Shown: positions 9,392 through 19,171, numbered from the stretch's first letter. The stretch: DNA of 64,000 bases from an uncultured Clostridia bacterium (GCA_947626815.1 CANQTN010000002.1:1-64000); one strand, 5' to 3'. A program made the numbers and translations. The notes: generated by a model from the sequence alone, not told the origin.

Positions 9392-10651
9392 ATGAATGCA
9401 AAAGAAAAAGTAAAAAAAATCAGAAAATTACATATAAAGATAACGCTAAAAGGTATAATTTCTTTTTTAGCTTTTATTATTAGTTTATTGTATATAGTTA
9501 TATTTTATAACTATTATTTTGTTAGAAATAATGTATATGCAAAAGAAACAATAGCAACCATGAGCGATGATAAGGTAAAAATAAGTCAAGCAAAGGAAAT
9601 AAATATTGAAGAAATAATCAAAAAAAATGTGAAAGAAGGACAAAGAGAAGAATATACTGTTCAAGAAATAGAATTAGAATATATAACAAAATATAGAAAT
9701 AATGCGAATTTACCAAAAGGAACAATTCAAGTAAAACAAGAAGGGAGAGAGGGAAAGCAAGAAATAACAATAAAAAGAGTATATGAAAATGAAAAATTAA
9801 TTTCAGAAGACCAGGTATCTACAAAAATAACAAAAGGATATATAGACAAAATTGTTGAAATAGGTACAGGAAATTTTATTAGTAATCATAAAATTCAAGT
9901 AGGAGATATTATATATGCAACATCAGATAGATTAGCTGTAATGTATGAACCAGATGAGAAATCTCAAAAAATAGCAACACTTTCAGCACAAAATAAATTA
10001 AAAGTTTTGGAAATACAACCCAATTGGTATAAAATAACCTCATCTGGGGTAATAGGATATGTTAAATCAGAAAGTACTACTTATATAGATGATACAGCAA
10101 AAAAAGATGAAAAAAATCAAAATATTGAAAGTGCAAAAAGCAAAGGTGAATTAATTTCAGGATTGAATTTTGGAATGCAACTTAATAAGCCAAGTGGTTT
10201 GACATTAGAACAGTTTAAAAAGATTTTATCAGATAGTAAAGATACTAACAAAATTTTTGAAAATAATGCAGAATATTTTTATTATATAGAAAAACAGTAC
10301 AACATAAATGGAGTATTTGTAGCAGCAATTGGTATTCATGAAAGTGCATGGGGAACTTCAAAAATAGCAAGAGATAAAAATAACTTATTTGGATATGGAG
10401 CTTATGATTCTAATCCATATAATGGGGCATACAATTTTTCAGAATGTTCAGAATGTATTGATTTAATAGCTAGAGTATTAGTAAAATATTATCTTAACCC
10501 AAAAGGAACAAATATTTATGGTGGAGAACAAGCGAGTGGTACATATTATAATGGTGCAACTTTAAGTGGTGTAAATAAGAGATATGCTACAGACAAAAAT
10601 TGGGCAAATGGAGTATTTAGTCATATGCAATATTTATACAATAAATTATAA
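9392..10651 (+). CDS. G5-SH3-glucosaminidase cell-wall hydrolase
   Basis: Exported peptidoglycan hydrolase, 419 aa from ATG 9392 (AGGTGAT site at 9381; an upstream in-frame extension to 9347 lacks a site). Order: basic N-terminus, membrane helix (about residues 19-42), a G5 domain (about 95-150, EGREGKQEITIKRVYENEK), a bacterial SH3 domain (about 168-230, ending WYKITSSGVIGYVKS), then a GH73-type N-acetylglucosaminidase domain with IGIHESAWGTSKIA holding the catalytic Glu and NLFGYGAYD downstream. G5 and SH3 domains bind wall polymers; the catalytic domain cuts the glycan chain during wall growth or separation. Confidence 0.85.
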   Translation: MNAKEKVKKIRKLHIKITLKGIISFLAFIISLLYIVIFYNYYFVRNNVYAKETIATMSDDKVKISQAKEINIEEIIKKNVKEGQREEYTVQEIELEYITKYRNNANLPKGTIQVKQEGREGKQEITIKRVYENEKLISEDQVSTKITKGYIDKIVEIGTGNFISNHKIQVGDIIYATSDRLAVMYEPDEKSQKIATLSAQNKLKVLEIQPNWYKITSSGVIGYVKSESTTYIDDTAKKDEKNQNIESAKSKGELISGLNFGMQLNKPSGLTLEQFKKILSDSKDTNKIFENNAEYFYYIEKQYNINGVFVAAIGIHESAWGTSKIARDKNNLFGYGAYDSNPYNGAYNFSECSECIDLIARVLVKYYLNPKGTNIYGGEQASGTYYNGATLSGVNKRYATDKNWANGVFSHMQYLYNKL

Positions 10652-10754
10652 AAAATTCTTGAAATTTTTCGCAATTTATAGTATGATATAAAGGCGAGAA
10701 TGAATACAAGGAAAAAATTGCCAGAGCAACAAAAATAAAGGAAGGGGCATAGAA

Positions 10755-11165
10755 ATGAAAAAAGGGTTAATAATTGTTACAATAATTATACTATTAATAG
10801 GAACACTTTTTATTGTTAGCAATGTTTATGCAGCAGAAAACAGATCAATAGATGAAACGACAGAAAGCAAAATAGTTGAATTAAAAGAAAATGCAGCAAG
10901 TTCATTAGAAGATTATAAAGAAAAATATGGATCAGATGTCTATGGAACAGTTGCATATATTTTAAATATAGTAAGAATTTATAGTATACCAATAGGATTT
11001 TTAGGAATTGCTATTGGAGCCATACATCAGTATATGATTGGTGTAAGAAAGTTAGATACATTAGAAAGAGGAATGGCATTTATGGTAACTTGCGTGACTT
11101 TATTAATTATATGCCAAATTTTGCCACTTGCGTTTGCAGTGTTTGTAAAATTTGGAAGGGGGTAA
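10755..11165 (+). CDS. Small signal-peptide membrane protein, VirB2/TrbC pilin-like
   Basis: A protein of 136 aa: an N-terminal hydrophobic signal (about residues 4-24) with a cut-like VYA-AE, an acidic mature segment, then two membrane helices (about 68-88 and 105-130). This architecture resembles VirB2/TrbC pilin subunits of type IV secretion systems, but no other secretion genes are adjacent. It lies 3 bp before the CpaE-like ATPase and shares its operon, so the two probably work together at the membrane. The family assignment rests on topology only. Confidence 0.45.
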   Translation: MKKGLIIVTIIILLIGTLFIVSNVYAAENRSIDETTESKIVELKENAASSLEDYKEKYGSDVYGTVAYILNIVRIYSIPIGFLGIAIGAIHQYMIGVRKLDTLERGMAFMVTCVTLLIICQILPLAFAVFVKFGRG

Positions 11166-11168
11166 CAA

Positions 11169-13727
11169 ATGAAAGTTTTATTTGCTGTTAATAACGAAGA
11201 AATATCAGAGTCAATAGTAAAAAAATATCAAAAAGAATATAAACAAATAATTTCTTATAAGAATGTATATTACTTTAATGCTATATTAAAAGAATTACAA
11301 AAAGATAAAACTTATGATAGAATTGTCATAAGTGAAGATTTGGAAGCTTTTACACATACACAATATGATCAAATAGACAAATTTATTTTTGAAAAATTAG
11401 ATAGTATTAGTGATGAAGCATCAAATGTAAAAGGAAATGATACGCCTATTATACTAATTTGTTCTGACAGAAGAGAAAAATCAGAAACTATGTTAGTAAA
11501 ATTATTTGGAATTGGAATTTACAATGCTATTATAGGAAATGACAGAAGTGTAGATGAAGTTTGTAGATTAATTAATAGGCCAAGAGTAAAAAAAGAAGCA
11601 AAAACATATTATCAGATAGACACAGAAGAAGTAAATTATCAGGCAGAAAATGAAAATGATGTTAGTGAAATAGAAATTCAAAACATTGTTGCACACTACA
11701 AAAGATTAGGTAAAAATGAAGACAGATATGTAGATAGTTTTAATAATATAGCTGCACAATATAATGATACTCAATTAAGAATTATAACAAAATTCTTGCC
11801 ATTAAATGTACGTGCGGTATTAGAGGAAAAATCACCTAAATATCAACAAATTATGTCTTTCAATAACAGTGTTGCTGACTTACTAAGAAAAAACAAATAT
11901 GATGATGAAAATGACGAAACTGGACCAAGTCAAATATTATTAAAAGCTAAAAATAAGGATAGAATATTCTCAAAACCAGTTGTTATACCATCAGCTGTAA
12001 ATATGAATGGAACCAAAAAGTTAGCTAAATATAGAACAGAAAATCCAAATGAACCACTAATGGCTCAAAATGATCAAATGATGCAAGAAGAAGATTATAT
12101 ACAAGAAATGCCACAACAAAATGAATATAATATATCACAAGATAACATTATGCAGCAAGTTCCACAGCAAGAACAATATACAATAGCACAACAAGATAAT
12201 ATAACACAGCAAATGCCTAAAGAAAATCAAATAACTGCAATACCAGAAGAAGTATCACAACCAGTGAAGCGTGGAAGAGGAAGACCAAGAAAAAATGTTG
12301 ATATACCAGTTAACCAACAACCAGTAGTAAAACGTGGCAGAGGAAGACCAAGAAAAATTGTAGAACCTGTTCAACAAGTGGTTAATCAAGAACCAGAGGA
12401 GTTTGTATTACCAGGACTAGGTAATGTGCAACAGGCAACATATAAGCCAGAAGAAACAGAGCCAGAAGATGATGTTATATTACCAGGATTAAATTATGCT
12501 CAGCAACAAACATATCAACAAGAAAGTGTGGAGGAGCCAGAAGATGATTTTATGCTACCAGGATTAAACAACAGTTATGGACCTCAGCAGCAAACATATG
12601 AAGAAGAACAAGAAGAAGAAATTGATGATTTTACTTTACCAGGATTAAATAATTATGAACCTCAGCAACAACAACAAACATATCAACAGAGAAACTCACA
12701 AAATGTAAATATAATGTCAAATTTAGGCTCTATGCAACAACAACCACAACAAATGTATCAACAAGGAACTACACTTACATATAATCAAAACAATTTAAAT
12801 AATAATAGAGAAGACAATGATAATATAGAAAAAATAGATTTAACAAGTTTATTAACACCAGATAAAAAAATAATAACATTTATTGGGACTAGTAAAAATG
12901 GAACATCATTTATTGTTAATAATATAGCTGAATTGATGTCGTCAATAGGAATAAATACAGCAATTTTAGATACAACACGAAATAGAAATTCATATTATAT
13001 ATACACAAAAAATGAAGAACCTCTAAGAGAAATTGCTATACATAGTATAGGAGGATTAGCACATGGATTAGCAAGAGGAATAAATGTGCATAAAAATTTA
13101 ACTGTATATACCTCATTACCAGATGAAAGTGATGATATTAAACATGTAGATAAAATATTAGAAACATTATTAATGAATCATTCTTTAATATTAATAGATA
13201 CAGATTTTTCTACACCACATAATTATTTTAAGCAATCTCAAGAAACTTATTTAGTGCAATCTATGGATATTTTAACAATACAACCACTTACAGCATTTCT
13301 AAAAGAATTAAAAATGAAAAATATTTTAGATGAAAAAAAATTAAGAATTGTATTAAATAAAGTAGTAAAAATTAGAGGAATTAGAGATGAAGTAATTATA
13401 GGAGGGATGGCATTTTATAATGACCCATCAATGTCATTTATGACTGAATTATTTGATAGAGACAGGATTAAGTATATATCTATACCATTTGAAGATGAAA
13501 CATATATTAGATATTTAGAAGGCGTTATTGAATGTGAAATTTCGTTAAAGGGCTATTCAAAAATATTTTTACAAGCATTGAGAGAACTAGGAAACATGAT
13601 ATATCCAATAGTAGCAACATCACAAAATAGTCAAAATTATCAACCACCATCAGCATATACGAATGGAGGAGGGAATTTTTCTAATAATATGAACAATACA
13701 CTAGATAGGATGAAAAGAAATTATTAA
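11169..13727 (+). CDS. CpaE/MinD-like ATPase with receiver-like N-terminus and AT-hooks
   Basis: A protein of 852 aa. Residues 1-140 resemble a degenerate receiver domain like that of CpaE. The middle (about 290-560) is low-complexity, Gln/Pro/Glu-rich, with two AT-hook-like boxes KRGRGRPRK and four LPGLNN/LPGLG repeats. Residues about 565-830 form a MinD/ParA-type domain: KKIITFIGTSKNGTS is an imperfect deviant Walker A (KNGTS), and LILIDTDF is Walker B. CpaE-like proteins place or regulate pilus and secretion machines at the membrane; AT-hooks would bind AT-rich DNA. It is operonic with the small membrane protein before it and the GAF protein after it. Confidence 0.65.
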   Translation: MKVLFAVNNEEISESIVKKYQKEYKQIISYKNVYYFNAILKELQKDKTYDRIVISEDLEAFTHTQYDQIDKFIFEKLDSISDEASNVKGNDTPIILICSDRREKSETMLVKLFGIGIYNAIIGNDRSVDEVCRLINRPRVKKEAKTYYQIDTEEVNYQAENENDVSEIEIQNIVAHYKRLGKNEDRYVDSFNNIAAQYNDTQLRIITKFLPLNVRAVLEEKSPKYQQIMSFNNSVADLLRKNKYDDENDETGPSQILLKAKNKDRIFSKPVVIPSAVNMNGTKKLAKYRTENPNEPLMAQNDQMMQEEDYIQEMPQQNEYNISQDNIMQQVPQQEQYTIAQQDNITQQMPKENQITAIPEEVSQPVKRGRGRPRKNVDIPVNQQPVVKRGRGRPRKIVEPVQQVVNQEPEEFVLPGLGNVQQATYKPEETEPEDDVILPGLNYAQQQTYQQESVEEPEDDFMLPGLNNSYGPQQQTYEEEQEEEIDDFTLPGLNNYEPQQQQQTYQQRNSQNVNIMSNLGSMQQQPQQMYQQGTTLTYNQNNLNNNREDNDNIEKIDLTSLLTPDKKIITFIGTSKNGTSFIVNNIAELMSSIGINTAILDTTRNRNSYYIYTKNEEPLREIAIHSIGGLAHGLARGINVHKNLTVYTSLPDESDDIKHVDKILETLLMNHSLILIDTDFSTPHNYFKQSQETYLVQSMDILTIQPLTAFLKELKMKNILDEKKLRIVLNKVVKIRGIRDEVIIGGMAFYNDPSMSFMTELFDRDRIKYISIPFEDETYIRYLEGVIECEISLKGYSKIFLQALRELGNMIYPIVATSQNSQNYQPPSAYTNGGGNFSNNMNNTLDRMKRNY

Positions 13728-13751
13728 AACTAAAGGGAGGGAAAATTAACC

Positions 13752-14888
13752 GTGATAATAGCAATAGTAGTAGTCTTAGTTTTAATTGTATTAGGATTAG
13801 TTATATATAATGTATCAATCCACAGAAAGATACAAAAGTTTAAAAATATGAACCAAAAGATTACAAATTTATATATCATTCAGGACTTTTTAAATACAGT
13901 AGGAGAAACAATATCTGTTGAAGAAAAAATTAAAAAAGTAAATGATATTTTGATTGAAAGATATGAAATAAAATATTCAACAATTGTTGTTTTTGATGGT
14001 GCAGAGTATCAAATTAAAGCTTCTAATGTTGATTCAAAACATTGGCATGCTTTGAAAAATTTACAAGATATAGATTTATTTAAAGATAGTATAGAAGCTG
14101 CCACTCCTAAGTATGTAACAGTAAATAATGAAAAAGAAAAACTTCCATATCAGGAAATGGAATTTGGAAGAGCAAAATCAGCGATATTTTTTCCTCTTTA
14201 TATTGATAATGTTTATATAGGATATTGGATTATAGAAAGTGGAACACCTCATGATTTTGATAATGTTGATATTACAGTTTTGGAAGTAATTAAAGAAAAT
14301 ATTGTATCTATACTAAAAATGGTAGTACATCAAAAAGTATTAGAATCAATTGTAAGAAAAGACTTATTTACAGGATTATACTCTGAAGAATATTTATATG
14401 GCGAAGGAAAAAAGCAAATAGATCAATTTACATTATCTACTGTTTGTATGTTTACAATAACTAATATACAAGAAATTAACAAAAGATATTCTAGAGAATT
14501 AGGAAATAAAGTAATAAAAGAAATAAGTAAATGTATAGAAGATGACTTGTCATCAGATTATGTCTTTGTAAGATATATGGGACCAAAATTTGTTATTGTA
14601 TTTTCAGGTGCTGAAGTAGAAGGAGTAGCAGATTACTTAAATGAAATAAAATTAAAATTAGAAACAATGCAAGTAACTTTAACAGAAAAGGAAAAACAAG
14701 AAATAAGTTTAGAAGTGAATCCATTTAAATCAAAGACAATGAGTCAGTATAATGAAACAGCAGTGCCAAGACTTAATTTTGTTATTTCTTCATATTATAA
14801 AGGAACAGGATTAGAGGAAGTATTAAAAAGGTTAGAAGAATATTTAGACCATGCGGATAAAAGCGAAAGTGATATAACCAATATATAA
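13752..14888 (+). CDS. GAF and degenerate GGDEF-domain membrane protein
   Basis: A protein of 378 aa starting at GTG 13752 behind AGGGAGGG. There is one N-terminal membrane helix (about residues 2-20), then a GAF-like sensor domain (about 55-200), then a GGDEF-like domain (about 205-365) in which the signature is replaced by RYMGPKFVIVF, so cyclic-di-GMP synthesis is unlikely. Such proteins can bind nucleotide or act as scaffolds. It ends 25 bp before ireB, a Ser/Thr-kinase-linked regulator, and follows the CpaE-like gene, suggesting a signalling operon at the membrane. Confidence 0.6.
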   Translation: MIIAIVVVLVLIVLGLVIYNVSIHRKIQKFKNMNQKITNLYIIQDFLNTVGETISVEEKIKKVNDILIERYEIKYSTIVVFDGAEYQIKASNVDSKHWHALKNLQDIDLFKDSIEAATPKYVTVNNEKEKLPYQEMEFGRAKSAIFFPLYIDNVYIGYWIIESGTPHDFDNVDITVLEVIKENIVSILKMVVHQKVLESIVRKDLFTGLYSEEYLYGEGKKQIDQFTLSTVCMFTITNIQEINKRYSRELGNKVIKEISKCIEDDLSSDYVFVRYMGPKFVIVFSGAEVEGVADYLNEIKLKLETMQVTLTEKEKQEISLEVNPFKSKTMSQYNETAVPRLNFVISSYYKGTGLEEVLKRLEEYLDHADKSESDITNI

Positions 14889-14912
14889 AAAATATAAAAG
14901 GAGGAATCAGAT

Positions 14913-15170
14913 ATGGAATTTGATAAAACGATGAACTTCAATGTAGAAAAGGAAAAAAATGTGAAATGTAAAGAAATCTTAAAAGAAGTACATGAAGCCC
15001 TAGTAGAAAAAGGATATAATCCGATAAACCAAATTGTTGGATACATATTATCTGGTGACCCAACTTATATTACAAGTTATAAAGATGCAAGAAATAAGAT
15101 TAGAATAATTGAAAGAGATGAATTATTAGAAAAAATGGTAAAAAATTATATAGGATTAGATGAAGAATAA
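14913..15170 (+). CDS. ireB: IreB family regulatory phosphoprotein (UPF0297)
   Basis: An 85 aa protein matching the IreB/YrzL family along its whole length ([20 protein letters not shown] is the family signature). In Enterococcus IreB is a target of the PASTA kinase IreK and affects cephalosporin resistance. The conserved Firmicute order ireB-ruvX-DUF1292 is intact here. The ribosome site AAAGGAGG is optimal. It touches ruvX end to end. Confidence 0.93.
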   Translation: MEFDKTMNFNVEKEKNVKCKEILKEVHEALVEKGYNPINQIVGYILSGDPTYITSYKDARNKIRIIERDELLEKMVKNYIGLDEE

Positions 15171-15171
15171 T

Positions 15172-15615
15172 ATGAGAATTTTGGGAATTGATTATGGAGA
15201 TTCAAGAGTGGGTATTGCGATAACTGATGGCTTGAATATAACTGCGCAAGGAATAGAAACAATACAAAGAAATGGCACAGACAAAACAATACTAAAAAAA
15301 ATAGATGAAATATTAGAAAAATATAAAGATATAGAAATTATTGTTGTTGGAATGCCGCTTAATATGAATGGCTCTATATCAGAAAGAGCAAAGATAACAG
15401 AACAATTTGTTCACAAATTAAAATGTAAGTATAATAGATTAAAAATAGAAACAATAGATGAAAGACTAACAACAGTAGAAGCTCATAAAACAATGAATTT
15501 TCTAGATATCAATAAGAATAAAAAGAAAAATATAGTTGATACTATATCTGCAGTATATATTTTAGAAACATATTTAAATAAATTAAAAAATTCATTGAAA
15601 AATAATCAAAAATAG
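15172..15615 (+). CDS. ruvX: Putative pre-16S rRNA nuclease / Holliday junction resolvase YqgF
   Basis: A YqgF/RuvX protein of about 147 aa with an RNase H-like fold. MRILGIDYGDSRVGIA carries the first catalytic Asp, IIVVGMPLNMNGS the central motif, and ETIDERLTTVEA the Asp-Glu segment. The family trims pre-16S rRNA ends in bacteria tested. I chose ATG 15172, which follows the ireB stop; ATG 15160 (MKNN extension) overlaps ireB by 11 bp and remains possible. Confidence 0.92.
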   Translation: MRILGIDYGDSRVGIAITDGLNITAQGIETIQRNGTDKTILKKIDEILEKYKDIEIIVVGMPLNMNGSISERAKITEQFVHKLKCKYNRLKIETIDERLTTVEAHKTMNFLDINKNKKKNIVDTISAVYILETYLNKLKNSLKNNQK

Positions 15616-15657
15616 GTTATTATATTAATAAAAAATATATATGAAAGGAGAAAAATA

Positions 15658-15969
15658 ATGGAGGAGAATTTTGAAGGAGAAGAATTAGATGATAATATTA
15701 TAATTTTAAATGATGAAGATGGAAATGAAGTTAAATTTGAATTTTTAGATTTAATTGAATTAGATAATGAAGAATATGTAGTATTATTACCTATTACTGA
15801 AGACGGAGAAGAAGAAGAAGGGGAAGTAGTAATATTAAGAGTTGAAGACAATGATGATGAAGATGCAGAAGAAGAATCATATGTAAGTATTGAAGATGAA
15901 GATATATTAAACAGAGTATTTGAAATATTTAAAGAAAAATTCAAAGATGATTTCGATTTTGTAGATTAG
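15658..15969 (+). CDS. DUF1292 family acidic protein (YrzB-like)
   Basis: A very acidic protein of 103 aa. DNIIILNDEDGNEVKFEFLDLIEL and EEYVVLLPI are the DUF1292 core, followed by an acidic run (EDGEEEEGEVVILRVE) and a hydrophobic C-terminus. It is the third member of the conserved ireB-ruvX-DUF1292 cluster. Function is unknown in the family; no catalytic motif is seen. Ribosome site AAAGGAG. Confidence 0.85.
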   Translation: MEENFEGEELDDNIIILNDEDGNEVKFEFLDLIELDNEEYVVLLPITEDGEEEEGEVVILRVEDNDDEDAEEESYVSIEDEDILNRVFEIFKEKFKDDFDFVD

Positions 15970-16072
15970 ATTGATAACTTTAATAAATGATGAATTTTTG
16001 CTACTATTAGTTTATATAGTTTTATTTTGTAAGATGTAAATAATAGAAGAAGTAATAGGAGGAAAAAAACAA

Positions 16073-16561
16073 ATGAAAAATTTTTCAACTTGGATATTAG
16101 TTATGTTTATGGCAATGTTTTGGGCTTTTAGAATTATAGTAGCTGTTACAGCTGAAATGAGAATAGATTTTGCAATACAGCCATTTAATATAACATTAGA
16201 AATAATTTTATTGTTTGTTGTATTATTATGTATGCTACTAATTATAAAAAGAAAGTTAATTGGAGCTTTAATTTATTTATTAGCATATGGCATGTATTTT
16301 GGAACAGATATGATTACAGGAATGACAAGTTTATTTTCACAAGCTTCGGATATAAGTATAACTGGAATGGATGTTTATTTAAATTCATTTGTATCTTTAA
16401 TAGGAATTATAATTCCTGTAGCTGTATTGCTTGATTTATTAATGGACAAAAGTAGAAAAGCAAATCCAAAAGATAAAAAGACAGATTGGTTTTATAAAAA
16501 TGAAAAATTTGATAGACAAATGGATGAAAGAGCAGACAAAAATAATTATAGAACTTTATAA
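16073..16561 (+). CDS. Four-helix membrane protein of unknown function
   Basis: A protein of 162 aa with about four hydrophobic helices (roughly residues 7-25, 37-58, 62-85, 100-125) and a charged, cytoplasm-like C-terminal tail (RKANPKDKKTDWFYKNEKFD). Behind an AGGAGG site. It is followed by a strong terminator, so it ends the ireB-side transcription unit. No family recognised. Confidence 0.6.
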   Translation: MKNFSTWILVMFMAMFWAFRIIVAVTAEMRIDFAIQPFNITLEIILLFVVLLCMLLIIKRKLIGALIYLLAYGMYFGTDMITGMTSLFSQASDISITGMDVYLNSFVSLIGIIIPVAVLLDLLMDKSRKANPKDKKTDWFYKNEKFDRQMDERADKNNYRTL

Positions 16562-16571
16562 AAAAGTGTGA

Positions 16572-16605
16572 AAAGCATTAGATAAAATAAATCTAATGCT
16601 TTTTA
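16572..16605 (+). terminator. Rho-independent terminator
   Basis: Stem AAAGCATTAGA / TCTAATGCTTT with a 9-base A/T loop, followed by TTTTT. Immediately downstream of the membrane-protein gene. Confidence 0.88.
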
Positions 16606-16733
16606 AGAATTTTAGTATTTAATAGAAATTTATACTTTATAAAAAAACATAATTATGATATAATGCATATTAAATTTAAATACTTAACTTAAAGTATTAT
16701 GGGAAGCAATTTAAGTAAAGGAGATGAAATTTA

Positions 16734-17227
16734 ATGCTAGAAAAAGACTTTAAAAGTGTTATTAATGAAATAAAAGAAGATATAAAAAGTACACAGTTTA
16801 AGGCAATGCAAGAAGTAAATAGTAATCTAATTATGTTGTATTTTAGATTGGGAAAAATTATTTCAGATAATAAAGCATATGGAAGTAATTTTACAAAACA
16901 AGTTTCTCAAGAATTAAAATTAACATTTCCAAATATGAAAGGCTTTTCTGAAAGAAATATAAGAGCAATGAGAATGTTTTATGAAGAATATGCTAATGAT
17001 GAAAAATGGCAACAGCTTGTTGCCAAATTACCTTGGGGACACAATTTATTACTTATAGAAAAGATAAAAGATAAAGAGATAAGAAAAATATATGTTGAAG
17101 GAATATTAAAAAATGGTTGGAGTAGAAAGAACAATTACCAGATGACATTATGAGTAAACTATCAACAGAAGAAGATATAAATCTTCATATTGATATAAAA
17201 GATGAGGATGGTGAAATAGATGACTAA
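16734..17227 (+). pseudogene. DUF1016 (YhcG-type) nuclease gene with internal deletion
   Basis: The N-terminal 130 residues match the DUF1016 N-terminal domain (LIMLYFRLGKIISDN, FSERNIRAMRMFYEEY, LPWGHNLLLIEKIKD, KNGWSRK). It then goes out of frame (NNYQMTL, stop), while another frame gives the family-like C-terminal end LPDDIMSKLSTEEDINLHID and a stop at 17225-17227. The catalytic PD-(D/E)XK region that normally lies between is missing, so about 150-200 codons were deleted. The final codons overlap the rbgA start by 8 bp. DUF1016 proteins are often linked to restriction or mobile islands. Confidence 0.75.
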
Positions 17228-18128
17228 TAAAGAAGAAAGTTATCACAAAAGCAACATCAACTGGTATCCAGGTCATATGGCAAAGACGAAAAGACAAATA
17301 GAGGAAGATTTAAAAATAGTAGATATTGTAATAGAACTTTTAGATAGTAGAATACCAATATCTAGTCAAAATCCAGACATAATGCAATTAACAAAAAGAA
17401 AAAAGAAATTAATAGTATTAAATAAAGCAGATTTAGCAGATGAAAATAAAAACCAATTATGGATAAAATATTTTGAAAGAAGAGAAGTACCAGCAGTATT
17501 GGTAGACTCAAATTCTGGCAAGGGAATAGAAAAATGCATAAAACAAATTGAGGAAATAATGAGTGAAGACTTGAAAATGCAAGCTAATAAAGGAAGAATT
17601 GGAAGAAAAATAAAAGCAATGGTAATTGGTATTCCAAATGTGGGAAAATCATCATTTATAAATAAAATTGCCCAAAAATCATCAGCAAAAATCGGTAATA
17701 TGCCTGGTATAACTAAACAAAAACAATGGATTAGAGTAAATGATAAAATTGAATTATTAGATACACCAGGAGTACTATGGCCAAAATTTGAAAATGAGCA
17801 AGTTGCATTAAATTTAGCTTTTACAGGAACTATAAAAGATACTATACTTGAAAAGGTTGATATAGCGTATTATTTAACAAAATTTCTTATAGAAAATTAT
17901 AGAGAAAAGTTATGTGATAGATACAAAATTACAAATGAATTAATAGAACAGAAACTATCGCAACAACAACCAGAAAATGAAAATATATATGAAATTATGC
18001 TAGAAATAGGAAGAAAAAGAGGATGTATAATATCAGGAGGAAATATTGACGAGGAAAAAACGGCAGGAATACTATTAGATGAATTTAAAAACGGAAAGTT
18101 AGGTAAAATAACAATTGAAATATGTTAA
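17220..18128 (+). CDS. rbgA: Ribosome biogenesis GTPase RbgA/YlqF
   Basis: Circularly permuted GTPase, 302 aa, for late 50S subunit assembly. NWYPGHMAKTKRQIEE is the N-terminal RbgA signature; G4 is LNKADL (about 60-65), G1 is GIPNVGKSS (about 139-147), G2 GITK, and G3 DTPGVLWP. The C-terminal helical ANTAR-like part follows. ATG 17220 overlaps the relic upstream; no better start is seen. It is followed by the repeated leader and mrnC. Confidence 0.94.
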   Translation: MTNKEESYHKSNINWYPGHMAKTKRQIEEDLKIVDIVIELLDSRIPISSQNPDIMQLTKRKKKLIVLNKADLADENKNQLWIKYFERREVPAVLVDSNSGKGIEKCIKQIEEIMSEDLKMQANKGRIGRKIKAMVIGIPNVGKSSFINKIAQKSSAKIGNMPGITKQKQWIRVNDKIELLDTPGVLWPKFENEQVALNLAFTGTIKDTILEKVDIAYYLTKFLIENYREKLCDRYKITNELIEQKLSQQQPENENIYEIMLEIGRKRGCIISGGNIDEEKTAGILLDEFKNGKLGKITIEIC

Positions 18129-18170
18129 AAGATGAGAAAGGTTGAAAAATAATTACAATAATTTAATTTT

Positions 18171-18216
18171 TTTCCAACCAGATTTGTGCCTTAGAAAGGA
18201 ATGGAAGTGAAAATGG
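18171..18216 (+). repeat. Conserved leader segment, copy A (before mrnC)
   Basis: About 45 bp ending at the mrnC start: CCAACCAGATTTGTGCCTTA then GAAAGGAATGG. It is nearly identical to the segment directly before def at 41809-41854. In this copy CCAACC can pair with GGTTG at 18140. The region includes the ribosome site AAAGGA, so a shared translational control signal is possible. Confidence 0.7.
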
Positions 18217-18608
18217 AAGAATTTATAGAATTAAAAAAAGAAGAAGAAGAAATTAATTTATTGTCACCTTTAACTTGGGCATATATTGGTGACTGTGTAT
18301 ATGAATTGTATGTTAGAACTAATTTAGTAAATGAAACTAATTTAAAACCACATAAGTTGCATTTAGAAACTATTAAATATGTAAAAGCACAAGCACAAGC
18401 GGAATTATTAAGAAAAATACAGGATAAACTTACAGAAGAGGAAAAAGAAATAGTTAAAAGAGGCAGAAATGCAGAAAATCATCATCTACCTAAAAATTGT
18501 AATATTCAAGATTATATGTATGCAACAGCGTATGAAGCATTAATTGGATATTTATATTTAACAAAAAGGTTTGAAAGATTAAAATATATATTAAATCTTA
18601 TGAAATAA
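18213..18608 (+). CDS. mrnC: Mini-ribonuclease III
   Basis: A protein of 131 aa with the RNase III catalytic domain but no dsRNA-binding domain, as in Mini-III, which matures 23S rRNA in Bacillus. Motifs: LTWAYIGDCVYELYVR (catalytic Asp), NAENHHLPKN, and YEALIGYLYL (second acidic motif). I chose ATG 18213 because ATG 18201 would leave almost no spacing to the AAAGGA site. It lies after rbgA, a fitting ribosome-maturation neighbour. Confidence 0.92.
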   Translation: MEEFIELKKEEEEINLLSPLTWAYIGDCVYELYVRTNLVNETNLKPHKLHLETIKYVKAQAQAELLRKIQDKLTEEEKEIVKRGRNAENHHLPKNCNIQDYMYATAYEALIGYLYLTKRFERLKYILNLMK

Positions 18609-18627
18609 TGTAAAATAAGCTGTTATT

Positions 18628-18836
18628 GTTACAGTTTGTTGGTCAATGGTACAAATGGTCAAAGATAATATATTATTTATTTGGTAACTCCCAAATGCGT
18701 ACAGATTGTACCTAAAATTTTATAAAAAATTATGAAATTTTATTGACAATCTGTACTTTGTTGGTCCCCCGAATTGTTACTACATAAATAATATATTATC
18801 TTTGACCATTTGTACCATTGACAAGTAGACTGTAAC
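18628..18836. repeat. MITE-like palindromic element, copy 2
   Basis: About 209 bp bounded by GTTACAGT / ACTGTAAC, with arms matching copy 1 (GGTCAATGGTACAAATGGTC and its complement) and the same core GTAACTCCC...GGTCCCCCGAATTGTTAC. The left tip (TTTGTTGG) no longer pairs perfectly with the right tip. Placed between mrnC and tRNA-Glu. Confidence 0.88.
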
Positions 18837-18917
18837 TGAAAATTTAAAAATTTTGATTTTTATAGTTGACTAAATAATAAAAAAATGATATAAATAATAG
18901 GTATTGACAATATAAAG

Positions 18918-18992
18918 GGCCCCTTGGTCAAGCGGTTAAGACGCCACCCTCTCAAGGTGGAATCATGGGTTCGATTCCCGTAGGGGTCACCA
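18918..18992 (+). tRNA. tRNA-Glu (CTC)
   Basis: Acceptor GGCCCCT/AGGGGTC, anticodon stem CCACC/GGTGG with loop CTCTCAA, giving CTC. T-loop GGTTCGATTCC, encoded CCA at 990-992. A promoter-like TTGACA lies at about 18904. The stretch 18993-19171 after it holds a weak inverted repeat (TTACTAATC / GGTTAGTAA) and no gene. Confidence 0.93.
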
Positions 18993-19171
18993 AAAATGAA
19001 TAAATTAAAAGGGAGTAGCTTTTTTTATTACTAATCAACAATCTCGATACTTAAGATATCTGGTTAGTAAACTATATGGTATAGTAAGTGAGACTTTTAA
19101 AAGAAATAAGTAAGTTATTTTCTTTTAAAAGTTTTTATTATTTTAAAAAACTAAAGAAAGGGTGGATAAAA

